Shown here: positions 43,181 to 52,984 of the stretch, piece by piece
Layout: every line of letters starts with the position of its first letter
Position numbering within the stretch: position 1 is the stretch's first letter
Assembly: GCF_003144115.1 (NCBI RefSeq)
Contig: NW_020312021.1
Coordinates: 92,591 to 156,590 of the forward strand
Direction: 5' to 3'
Length of the DNA: 64,000 nucleotides
Origin: Tilletiopsis washingtonensis
Lineage: Eukaryota; Basidiomycota; Exobasidiomycetes; Entylomatales
Translations under genes and position numbers: made by a program
The notes under the pieces: model-generated
Seen by the model: the letters and a program-made list of their open reading frames with translations, nothing else
Database searches by the model: none
What the model was told of the DNA's origin: nothing

Positions 43181-45670
43181 CTACACAAACACGCCCCTCT
43201 CGGCCGCTCGACTTCTCGTCTCCTGCCTGCGGTCCTCCTCCAACGCCTTGGCCTCGGCCTCTGCACGCGCCGCATCGAGCGCCGCCAGCGTGCTCGCCGC
43301 GCGCATGGCTGCACCGTACTGCTCCACCTCTGCATCGCTCAGCTCTGCTTGTGCGGCTCGCAGTGGCGCACGAGCCGACCAGAGCGAGAAGAGCGAGGTG
43401 AGACGCGCGGTGGAAGCGGCGGCGATCTGGTGGAGGAGGTGAGCATGGCCGCGGAATGTGCGGGAGGAGGGAACGACTCACCTCAGCCTCGAGTGCCGCG
43501 TCTACACCGACATACGAGCTCTTCGGCACCGGCGTCGGCAGCGCGCGCCCGCCGAAGCCTCGAGCTGTACCAGGCGTGTTCGGCATGCTAGCAGCGATGG
43601 GCGTCGACGCTCCACTTCCAGTCCGGTTGAGGCCGGCGAAGTTGAGGCGGCCTGGCGGACCTCCCGCTGTGTTGCCAGCAACAGCAGCGGCGCCAGCGAT
43701 GGCGCCGGGCCCGAACGATCGTTGAGGCGTGCCCATCATCCCTGCGCCGCGTGCCGCGTCGATGCTGGCGCGAGGTCCAGTCGGCGCGCCTTGTCCGTGC
43801 TTGTCGTCCGGCGATTCGTCCATCGGTCCAGAGCGCTGAACCGACATGCCTTGCGCATAGGCCGAGCCTGCGGCTTGTGACTGCATCGCGGCGCGCTGTG
43901 CTTCTTGTTGAGCGAGGCGACGCTCTTGCTCGGCTTGCTGCGCTGCTTGTGCGGCGGCCTGTGCGGCCTGCGCTTGTTGCTGCGCCTGAGCTTCGGCCGC
44001 AGCCTGTGCCTGGGCTTGAGCTGCAGCCTGCGCCGCCGCAGCTCTCGCCTGGTCCTGCACCCTCGCGACCTGCTTCTTGATCTGAGCATCCGCCTCTCTT
44101 CTCGCGACCTCATCCTTCTCTTCCTGCTCCCGTCTCTCCTCCTTCTCGTTCTGCCTCGTTTGTTCCTCGGACGCCGCCGCGGCCGCCGCAGTGGCGGCGG
44201 CATCGGCCACGACGTCGAGTGCGGGAGCGGCAGGTTCCTCGAACGCTCCCTCCTCCGCGACCTCTCCCTCCTCTTCGCTCTCCTCCTTCTCCTCCTTCCT
44301 CTTGATGTGCAGCGGCAGCATCTCCGAGGAGATCGGCATGCCTCCTGCGTCCCTCTTCCTCGCCAACGATCGAGGTGGCGGGTCGTTGGTCGGGAGCTGA
44401 GGCGGCACCACAGGCTGAGGCATGCCTGCTGCTCCGCCTCCGCGCCCAAAGGGAGGCATGCCCCATGCGCCTCGCATGCCTCCCCGTCCGCGACCGCGGC
44501 CGCGCCAGCCTGAGGGACCGAGAGGCGCGTTTGCAAGGCCACCTGGACCGGCTGGCGGCACGCCGCCGAAGCGAGGATTCGGAAGCATGGGCAGTGGTGC
44601 ACCCGAGCCGGGACCGTAGGCTCGTCGCGCGGGCCCACTTGGTGGAGCTTGAGCACTGCCGCCTGCTGCGCCTTTGAGTGCTAGCGAATGAGCAACACGC
44701 ATCGCGGCGCAACACGGCGAGCAAACACGTACCTTGTCCCCACCTCCCCTCGCCGCCCGCTTGGTCTCTAGGCGCCGGCGAGCGCGATCGAGACTCCCTC
44801 CCAGACCTTCCGGAGAAGGAGCGTCCGGAACGTGCCGAACGCGCAGAACGGCCAGAGTCACTGCGTGAGGCGGAACGCTCGCGAGAGCGCGGCGAAGAGG
44901 GCGGTGTGCGCTGCGGCGATCGTCCGGGACGCTGCAGAGTCATGCGGGAAGGTGGAGAGCGCGAACGACGAGGTGAGAGCCGATCTGTGCGGGAGGACGG
45001 CGTTAGTCTTGCAAAGGCGCTCGCCTGCTCTCCTCCAGAGCTTCGCCAGGCGTCCGCACGACGTATCGCCCCACGTGCGGGCGCGCTTGCCCATCCCTCG
45101 CCTCCTAGTCAATCAGTGCCCTCTGCCCCCACCCTTCCAGCCACACAATGTCCCTCACCGCTGCCATTCTCCACCTTTCCGTGCCGTCACATCCTCCCAC
45201 TACTCCCACTCACCTCTTCCTCTGTCCTCCGCCTCCCATCTCCTCCCCGCGCCCGCCACGGGTGTCGCGTTGGCATTCGTGCCCGCCGGTCCCATTGCCC
45301 CTGGTCCTCCTGCTCCTCCGGCGCCCCATCGTCGATTCGGCCTCTCGCTTCTCGCCAGGTGCGGCGGTGGGGATCGCTCCCTGCCTCCTCGCGGATGAGG
45401 CAGGCTCTGCGGCATCTGCCCGCCACCTCCGCCGCCGCCGCCGCCGCGTCCTCGTCTGCCCCATCCTCGCTCAGGCACGGGCGTCATGGGCCCTGGCCCT
45501 GCTGGAGGCGCAGGCCCATCTGGACCACCGGCACGTCGGCCGTAGCCAGCATCGCGGGATCGCTCGGGGAAGTCATGTGCTGCGCCTGCGCCACCTCGAG
45601 GTGCACGCTCGCGCTCGCCGCCGCGCTCGCCGCGCTCCGGGCCGCGAGAGGGGCCGCCGCGACGATACAT
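43181..45670 (-). CDS. RG/RS-rich coiled-coil protein of unknown function (717 aa)
   Basis: Four exons (45670-45214, 44984-44733, 44680-43482, 43426-43181) keep one frame for 717 residues. Residues 1-152 are Arg/Gly-rich with RGGPSRGPERGERGG-type repeats; 153-236 are an SR-like stretch (RSRERSASRSDSGRSARSAR); 237-340 are Gly/Pro/Arg-rich (GWRGRGRGRGGMRGAWGMPP). An acidic Lys/Glu segment (IKRKEEKEESEEEGEVAEEG) follows, then a long Glu/Arg and Gln/Ala coiled coil (RVQDQARAAAAQAAAQAQAQ). The C-terminal exon has a conserved-looking helix, SLFSLWSARAPLRAAQAELS, then EQYGAAMRAASTLAALDAAR. RGG plus RS composition suggests an RNA-binding nuclear protein; no folded domain was recognised, so this is a hypothesis. 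The long intron 1 (45213-44985) is less certain than the others. Confidence 0.7.
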
Positions 45671-46476
45671 GGCGACGCGCGGGCGCTGAGACGCTGAGTG
45701 CGATTTGGGAAGTGAGGAGAGAGAGGCGAGGAAGCAGGAGAGGTGGTGCGGGCGTGAGGTGAGGGAGAAGAAGCAAGCTGGCGCGGCGCTCTTGCTGCGA
45801 GATGAAGGCCGAAGCGTGCGAAATGCGCGCCGCGCGCCGCCGCGCGCGGCGCCGCGCCGCCAAAGCAGCACCTTCGCAGCGCCCGGCGCTTCCTCACTCG
45901 ACTGCACTCACGGACGCTCTCGCCTCGCCTTGCGCATCGCCTGCTCCGCGCCCCATCGCGCACACAAAAGAGGAAGCGAAGCAAGGCCGTTTGGATTGCA
46001 ATACAAGCCGCGTCGCGCCGGTGCGGAGGAAAGACAAAAGGGGCCGTTCGGTAAGAGGGCTAGCTGCGAGTCAAACGCACTCGAGGAGAGCTAGAGTCCT
46101 GCTCTGCTCTCCACGACGGGCGCGATGACAAGCCGTCGTCCGGGCGCTATGCGGAGCGCGGACGGCGCGTTAGAGAGGAAGACACGGTCGGGAACGAGGA
46201 CTGGGGTACTAGAGGGGATGAGGGCAACGAGCGCCGTGCGTTGGCGAGATGGTTAGGCCCGCGGCGGTCGAAGGGAGAGATACTGGTACAGATGAGGATG
46301 GCGAGCGAGCAATCGAGACCTCAGGGCGAGGGTGCTTGCCCGAGACTCGGTAGGAAAGAACGGTCCGTGCGAGGCCGGAGACTCGGGAAGAAGGCAGAGC
46401 GTCCGGCAGGCGAGGCAGGGTCGTAAAGGGTCGTCAGATGCGCGGCAAGGGAGAAGCGACGAGGCGAGGCGGTGGC
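45671..46476. other. Intergenic region between two minus-strand genes
   Basis: 806 bases: promoter of the RG/RS protein and 3' flank of the ThuA-like gene. It contains a GC-rich patch (CGCCGCGCGCGGCGCC near 45840) and Arg/Gly-coding chance frames. No gene supported. Confidence 0.5.
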
Positions 46477-47705
46477 CTATTGCAGCACGAAGAGGCCTGC
46501 GAGCGACAGCGCGACCAGTGCGCTTCCGGTGCCGACGGCCATCGTGCTTGGCCGCAGCGACGCAGCAGCACCAGCCTTGCCGAGCACCGCGTCCGGCACG
46601 CCCACTCGTGTCACGTTCGCGGCGCCCGACGTGCGGTTCGAGCCGACCGTCGCCGCGGGCGTGGTGGCGTTTGGCGAGATGGCAGGTGCGCCGCCGACGT
46701 AGCGCGTGCCGGGTGCCGTGGGCGGAGCGTCTGCGCTTGCGCTGCGAATCGAGGGAGAGGCGAGCACCCACTGCAGGCCGCCGAGGATGTGGTTGAGCAT
46801 GTCCGCGTCGCGGAACGAGGCGGACGTGTGCCCCAGCGCCGTGTAGAACGATCGTCCATCGCCACCCGTGCCTCGCTGGGAGCGCTTCGTGTCCGGCTTG
46901 TCGTCGACGCCTCCGCCGACGGAGCCCTTGGGGGCAGTAAGCAGATTGCCCTCCTTGTACCAGGCAATCGGATGCGGCGCGCCTTGGATCGCATTCAGCT
47001 CCTTGCGCGTCGCGTCGTTGGAGATGTAGGAGCTTGGATCGACGGTCAGCACCACCTCGTGGTTCAGTGCGCGCGGGTCGGAGGAGAAGTGGTACACCTC
47101 GCCAAAGACGTCCCAATGCTTTGGCACGGCCGTGACAGAGGGATGGTCGGCGTGGTCCGGCGCGACTTCAAATTCGGCGTGCTGGATGAAGGGATGTCCC
47201 CCGAAGTAGGCACCGCAGAGTCGGCCGTACCAGGGGTACTCGTACGCCGTGTCCGATGCCTATGCGCGATGCACTCAGCAACGGTCGGCACCGCACACAA
47301 GCAGCTTGCTCCGACTCACCTCGTGAATGCCCATCCAGCCGCCGCCTGCCTCGATGTAGCGGCGCATATTCCGTGCGCCCTGCGGCGTCAGGGCATGGCC
47401 GCTGGTGGAGATGAAGACGAGGGCGTCGAACTGGTCGAGCCAGCCATTCTCCTCGAGCTGCGTCGGCTCGTCGAGGTGCACCGTGCTGAAGCTGTGCTCG
47501 TCGCCCAGCTTCTCGAGCGCCTCGGCGGCGTCGTAGCGCGAGGCGTGCTGGTAGCCCTCTGTGCACAGGCGTCAGCGATGCCCGGCTGGGCGAGCACGGC
47601 GGGCAGAGACGCACGCGCATAGGTGTACAGCAGCACTCGTTGCCGTGCCGCTGCCTGTGCGGCGAGGCAGAGGAGCGAGAGGGAGAGAAACAGACGGGCA
47701 GCCAT
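46477..47705 (-). CDS. GPI-anchored ThuA-like (trehalose utilisation) domain protein
   Basis: Three exons (47705-47615, 47558-47320, 47259-46477) give 370 residues. The signal peptide is MAARLFLSLSLLCLAAQAAA. The ThuA domain (class I glutamine-amidotransferase-like fold) shows RVLLYTYAQGYQHASRYDAA, LDQFDALVFISTSGHALTPQ, IEAGGGWMGIHEASDTAYEY, GAYFGGHPFIQHAEFEV, SYISNDA, PIAWYKEGN and RSFYTALGHTSASF, a typical order for ThuA. A Thr/Ser/Asn-rich spacer with NxT/NxS sites leads to a hydrophobic C-terminus (VGTGSALVALSLAGLFVLQ), consistent with a GPI-anchor signal. Bacterial ThuA is tied to trehalose and other sugar use; the role of the secreted fungal forms is not established. The exon 1/2 join gives the expected YxxGYQHAS motif. 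Confidence 0.88.
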
Positions 47706-50580
47706 GGCTGGCGAAGCGGTGCAGGACAGAGGGCGGCTGCGGTGAGGTGTCGGCTGAGGGTGCAAGTCGGAGAGGAGGCAGCGTAGAGTGTTACTGCGTG
47801 AAGGAGTGTGAAGCCGGCGAGGCGTGGGGTCGCGTGCGATACGCTGAGGCGGACGAGGAGGATGCTGTGGAGAGAGAGGGTCGAGGTGGTGGTGGTGCAG
47901 TCGATAGAAGAGAGCCTGCCAGCAACGTCGAGTTGAGGGTGACGGGCCAAACGAGATCTTAGAGCTGTCACACCTGCAGCGGCCCACGGGCCAGGCCGTG
48001 TGGCTCTTGCCTTGTCCCGCTGCAGCAGGCTGCGCGAGGGCGAGAGCCACGCACCCGGGGCACCACGAGGTGTTGCTGTCCTGCGCCGAGTGCCGCTGGT
48101 GCTGCCGTCTGTGTCTGCCGCTGCTGCCTGCACGGCCATGCATGCGCTGCAGCGCTCAGCGCCTGCAGCGGATCCGCTGCACCACGCGCCGCGCTCCGCC
48201 GAGAGGCAGGCCGGCCCTTCTCGTGTCTCTTCGCTGCTTCCTCGCCTTCGCGCTCGCTCCATCTCATGCCTGCGCTCCGCCAAGGCAGCGCCAGAATGCC
48301 CCCGGAAGGCGTGCGATGCTGCCCAGCCTTTCTGTGCGCATCGCGTCTCGCGAGCATGCTCGTCAGCCTCGTGCCCCTCACGCAGCGCATGGGCCCCGCA
48401 CGTCAACACCTTCACTTCACACACACCCTCTCTCGCCTAGCGCACGGATGCAGCGATGTCGCGCCTCGGCAGCGGCGGGTAGGCGAGGAGAGACGAGGCA
48501 AGGGCGCGGCACACCCTCGCAGGCACGCCGGCAGCCGCTGGCCATGCCCTCACAGCGCGCAGCAGGCAGCACCCAGCGCAGGCCGCCCAGCGGCAGCGCG
48601 CTCAGAAGCGGCACACGCATGACGAAGCAGCGGGTATGCGTGCCTCGGCAGCCGTTGCCTTGTCAGGCCCCTCTCGAGAGGACAAGGAGGGCTCGGCATC
48701 GCAGCGGCTCCTCTGCCCCCCCTCAAGGGCTCGTTAGCGTCCTTCCACCTGCACCCGTGTTGCTCTGCTCCTGTGCTGCTCAGGCATGTTGAGATCGGCA
48801 GTGGCGCCATGCCCCTCATTCGCCCTCCGCTCCCATGCCCGTCATGCGAGCTTCTTTCTCGAAGGGACTTGGGCGCCCGCGGGCTGCACGCGCAAAGACT
48901 GCTCGGGTGCCCCAGGGGAGCCGAGGCTCGCGCTAAGGCGGCGCGACGCGGCTTTGCCGCTGCATGCCGTGCGCTGCGGCTCCTCCATCCCCGCCGGAGC
49001 GCGGTGCTGCCGCTGCCGGCGCTGCGCTCCAGACGCAGCTCACTGCCCGTCGGCACGCTCACGTGCGACAAGGGCCAAGCCGTGGTGCGTACGCAAAACT
49101 CTTTCTGCATTCGCAGCGCAGGTGCGACGGATGCGAACGGCAGGTGCAGCACTCTTACTCAGGTGGGCCTGCATGACGGCTGGAGGCGAGATCTCGCTGG
49201 TCTCCAGAGGTCCGCACCGCTCTTCGCCAGTCAGCCGTCGGGCGCCGAGGCAGAGGCACAGGTCGGGTGCTTGCGGTCCGCGGAGAGAGAACGGTACCTT
49301 TCTCTCACGTGGAATCAGCCACTCGAGTCGCTCGAGCAGCGGTACGGACGCAGGATGATGCTGCGCCGCACCTCGTCCCGGTCTGAACAGGAAGGCCCGC
49401 AAGCCCGCGAGCCGCTTGGACCCTCAACGTGGGAGTGGGAGCTGCCAGAGGCTCCTGACTATGCCGTGACAGAAGGTAGCGAGAGCGATGGCGACGGTAG
49501 TCCAGACGTGAGACGACGACGGAGAGACGAGAGGCTTGCATCTCGGAGATCAAGACGCTCGGTTCGCTCATCCTGCACTTGCGCTCGTCCGCAAGCTCAT
49601 CGATGAGGGGGCTCTCCACTCTGACTTTCATCGCGCCCCTCTCATCAAGTCAGGGCGCACTGGGGGCTTCATCCAGGTACGCAGATGCTTATTTGCGGCG
49701 TTACTCAGGAGAGGCAATGAGGCGGAATTGCGAGCGCCACTGGCGTCACTTGAGCTAGAGTGCTGCGGCAGAGAGGAGGATGCTGGTGGCCTGCGTGCGC
49801 AACGCTTTTGCGAAGAGGCATGGGGTGGAGGTACGCTTCAAGTCGATGCCTGCCAGCTCAGCGACGCACAGACGCAGCACAGCAATGCAGCTGCTCAGGC
49901 GGCCTGCACCAAGACTTTGCACGTCGATGCTGAGGCCGAAGAGGTCGCTCGAGAGTCGAGTCTGCTGCGGCGATGCGGCCTGCTCAAGGCTCGACACGGC
50001 CAGCCTCGCTCGCCGTGGCGGCGCAGCGAGCAGCCGCAGCGCCATCGCCCACACGCCGGTCTCGCACGTCGCACGTCGCAACGATGCAACGTCGTGACGT
50101 CGACGTGCAGAGAGGCGTCGCTCGCACGGGAGCGAAGCGAACCTGTTGAGGCCGCGAAGGACGCCGAGCGGCGCGCGGGTGTTGGACGAGATGCCAAGGC
50201 GCGCGAGCGGCAGCCGCAGACTGAGAGCCGCAGCGTCCAAGGCGTGCCGCCGGCGTTCTTGGCTGCCGCCCGCGCCGTGCGGTGCGGAGGCGGTGCCGCG
50301 CGCGCGCGTGCTTGGGCCGCGCCGCACGACCCTGACGCCTTTGCGCCACCTCAGCATCGGGCAGGGGGCAGCACAGGACGCCGCGGTCGCAGGAGCTGCG
50401 ACGCAGCAGCACCGCCTCTTCGCTCTCGACGTCGACCCTCCCTCTTCGTCCCACTTACGCTTGGCCTGGCGCTGCGTCCTTTCTCCCTCTCGACCTCCTC
50501 GACTTGATCGCACTGGCTTGCATCTCTCTCCTCACCCTCAGCCTCTCTCTCTCTCCGCCGCTCGCCGCTCGCCGCCCACC
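47706..50580. other. 2.9 kb divergent, gene-poor region ThuA-like / PLC-X protein
   Basis: The largest stretch without a supported gene. Near the ThuA start it is GC-rich with CT-rich minus-strand leader sequence; 48000-49000 is Cys/Arg/Ser-coding chance frames. Between about 49290 and 50000 both strands have more peptide-like open frames (plus strand STWEWELPEAPDYAVTEG and later ALVRKLIDEGALHSDFHRAP), but no ATG-to-stop model with good splice sites and no known domain. The last ~150 bases are a CT-rich leader for the PLC gene. Confidence 0.4.
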
Positions 50581-52066
50581 ATGCGTCTCTCTCTCCCCTT
50601 TGCTCTCCTCTCTCTGCTCTCCCTCACTGTCGCCAGCCCCGTGCGGCGCGCAAGCACCTGCAACGGCTCCCCCGCGCTCTGCTCCCGCCTCTACTCCAAC
50701 GTCACCTTCGCCGGCGCGCACAACTCCTACGCCATCGCGCCCAGCGCGCAGACCAATGCCGGCGCGAACCAGAACGTCTCGCTGAGCTTCCAGCTGGACA
50801 TGGGCGTGCGCCTGCTGCAGAGCCAGGCGCATGCCAGTGGCAACAGCAGCGCCACGGGCGCGGGCGTGGATCTGTGCCATACCAGGTGAGTGTGGGCAGA
50901 GGCGCGGGCACTGTGGGAAGTGGGCAAAGAAGTAGAGGAGGACTCGGGAGACGCGGCTGTTTAAGGCGCCTGCACTTGGCGCAGGGCATTGAATGATACG
51001 GGGTCCTTTGGGCGGGCTGCGCTCGTGCACACGGCCATCGAGCAGCGCGGCACGAGGCTTCCAGCTGCCACAGCTCGCCTCAGCGACGAAGTTCCGGGCT
51101 CGAGCTCTGGAGTGGCTGCTTCCACCCTCCCCCTGCCTCTCTTTCGCGCGGGGCCTCAGTTCGCGGCGCAAGCTCTCTTGCTTTGCACACCTGACGCTCG
51201 CCCTTGCCGCAGCTGCTCCATCTTCCAAGGCGGCGCCCTCGAGGCCTATCTCTCCCAAGTCTCCAGCTGGGTCTCCTCGAACCCGTCGGAGGTGCTGACC
51301 TTGCTCATCGTCAACTCCGATGCCCTGCCTGCCTCTCGCTTCGCCCAAGCGTTCGAGTCCACGGGCCTCGCCAGCAAGGTGTACAACCCCACTGCTACGG
51401 GCGCTGCGACGAACGGCGTGGTGGCCAAGAGTGCATGGCCTACACTGGGAGCACTGGTGGATGCTGGAACGACGGTGGTGGTGCTCCTCAGTAGCGGGGC
51501 CGATACGAGTAGCGTAGGCTGTGAGTACCCTCCCTTCCCCCCTCCCTCGCGTCCCTCATCGCTGACGTCGCCTTGCAGATCTGCTCCCGCAATTCGCAAA
51601 CGTCTGGGAGACGCCGTACGACCAGACCTCGGTGCCGTTCAGCTGCAGCGTCGACCGGATCGACTCGTCGAGCACTTCCTCCAACCTCATGTACCTGTCC
51701 AACGCCTATCTCGACGAGGCGCTCTTCGGCAACATCGTCATTCCGGCCGTCGCGTCGCTCGGAGACACAAACTCGGAGAGCCGGCAGCTCGAGAATGCCT
51801 ACGCATGCGCAGGCACGCACGGCACGGCGCCGAACTTTCTGCTCAGCGACTACTCGCAGATGGGAGAATACGGCGTGATGAAGGCTGCAGCCAGACTCAA
51901 TGGCGTCGAGTACACGGAGCCGACGAGCAGCCCGACGAGCCGCGGCTCGGGCTCGGGCAGTGGCAGCGGATCATCGAGCGGCGGCAGCAATGGCGCCGCA
52001 ACATCGCCACGCTCTCTCGCGGCAATGGCGATGGGAGCGGCGGGAGTGGCGCTGCTGACGCTCTAG
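50581..52066 (+). CDS. GPI-anchored PI-PLC X-domain (PLC-like phosphodiesterase) protein
   Basis: Three exons (50581-50885, 51213-51520, 51579-52066) give 366 residues. A signal peptide (MRLSLPFALLSLLSLTVAS) is followed by a PLC-like phosphodiesterase TIM barrel. Conserved points are TFAGAHNSYAI (His47, first catalytic His), QLDMGVRLLQSQAH, DLCHTSCSIFQGG (His100, second), LSQVSSWVSSNPSEVLTLLI, WPTLGALVDAGTTVVVLLSS and NVWETPYDQ. A Ser/Gly spacer and a hydrophobic tail (SLAAMAMGAAGVALLTL) predict GPI anchoring. Fungal members of this group are extracellular or wall-associated and largely uncharacterised; some lack the Ca2+-binding residues of true PLC. Intron 1 is 327 bases, long for this genome. 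The phase at each join restores LCHTSC and SVGYLLPQF. Confidence 0.9.
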
Positions 52067-52984
52067 GTCGCTCGTCACCTCCCTCGCTCTCTGTCGTCGC
52101 CCAGTCTCTCATGGCTTCCTCCCCCGTCATCGTCCCCGCTGTTCTTCCTGCCTCTCGCAACTGGCCTCTCAGCTGCTTTGCAATCTTGCCATGCGCACCG
52201 AGGCGTGCGCGTCGTCTCGTCAGAATCGCCTGCTCATTTTGCATCCTCAGGTTGGGTGCAGACAAGCGAGGGGCCAGCAGCTCTGTGTCGCGAGGCAGAC
52301 GGCGCAGACGAGGCGGCGTTGCCGGCGGCATCTCGCCGAGCAACGGCTGGCCCGGCGATACTGCCGGGGCCGGCCCTTCTGCTGCTGCGCCTGGGTGCCG
52401 CACGGCACTCAGCAGCACCCGCTTCGCTGGGGAAGAGGGCGATGTTTCTGCCGACGGCGTGGCTTTCGCATGTGCTCGCCGTTGCTGCGGCGCCGCGTGC
52501 GCCTGTCGTGAGCGCCGCCGGCTTCGCGCGTCGGGAAGCGGCGCATGGTAGCAGGACAGGGAGCCGGAGCCCCCCTCCGCATGACGCGGCGAGGAGGCGC
52601 GAGCCCGAGGCGCGCGGCGCCGCTGCGCTGATCCGCTTGCGCGAGGCCGGGCGACGCGGCGGCTTGGCACGCAGCCGGCCAAGCGCGCGCCGCGCAAAGG
52701 GCAAGCGCGAAGCGTGGGCGCGAAACGTCGGATCTCCAAGCGCCAGCAGCTGCAGCCGCTCGGGCGAGGTGCGCACGCCACGCGACGTGCACGCGCCCCG
52801 CAGCCGCCGCGCCCGCAGCCTCAGTCCGTGCCTTGCTTCCTCGCCTCCTCTCGTGTGCCTGCCCGTTGGTCAGCGCGACTCGGCCCCTCTCGCATCTGCA
52901 TCTGCACCCGCCCTGCGCCGACCGCTAAGGCTGCGTGCTGCTGCTCTGCCTGGCCCGGGGCGTCGGCGCTGCGGGGCCATCGCC
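52067..52984. other. Intergenic region PLC-X protein / GH47
   Basis: 918 bases in which the plus frame upstream of the mannosidase start happens to stay open, so a longer N-terminus for GH47 cannot be excluded. It codes only Arg/Ala/Ser low complexity. No separate gene seen. Confidence 0.45.

Noticed and set aside
47168-48424. 418-codon minus-strand frame upstream of and overlapping the ThuA-like gene
   Set aside because: It is in the wrong frame relative to the ThuA exons and has no recognisable content.
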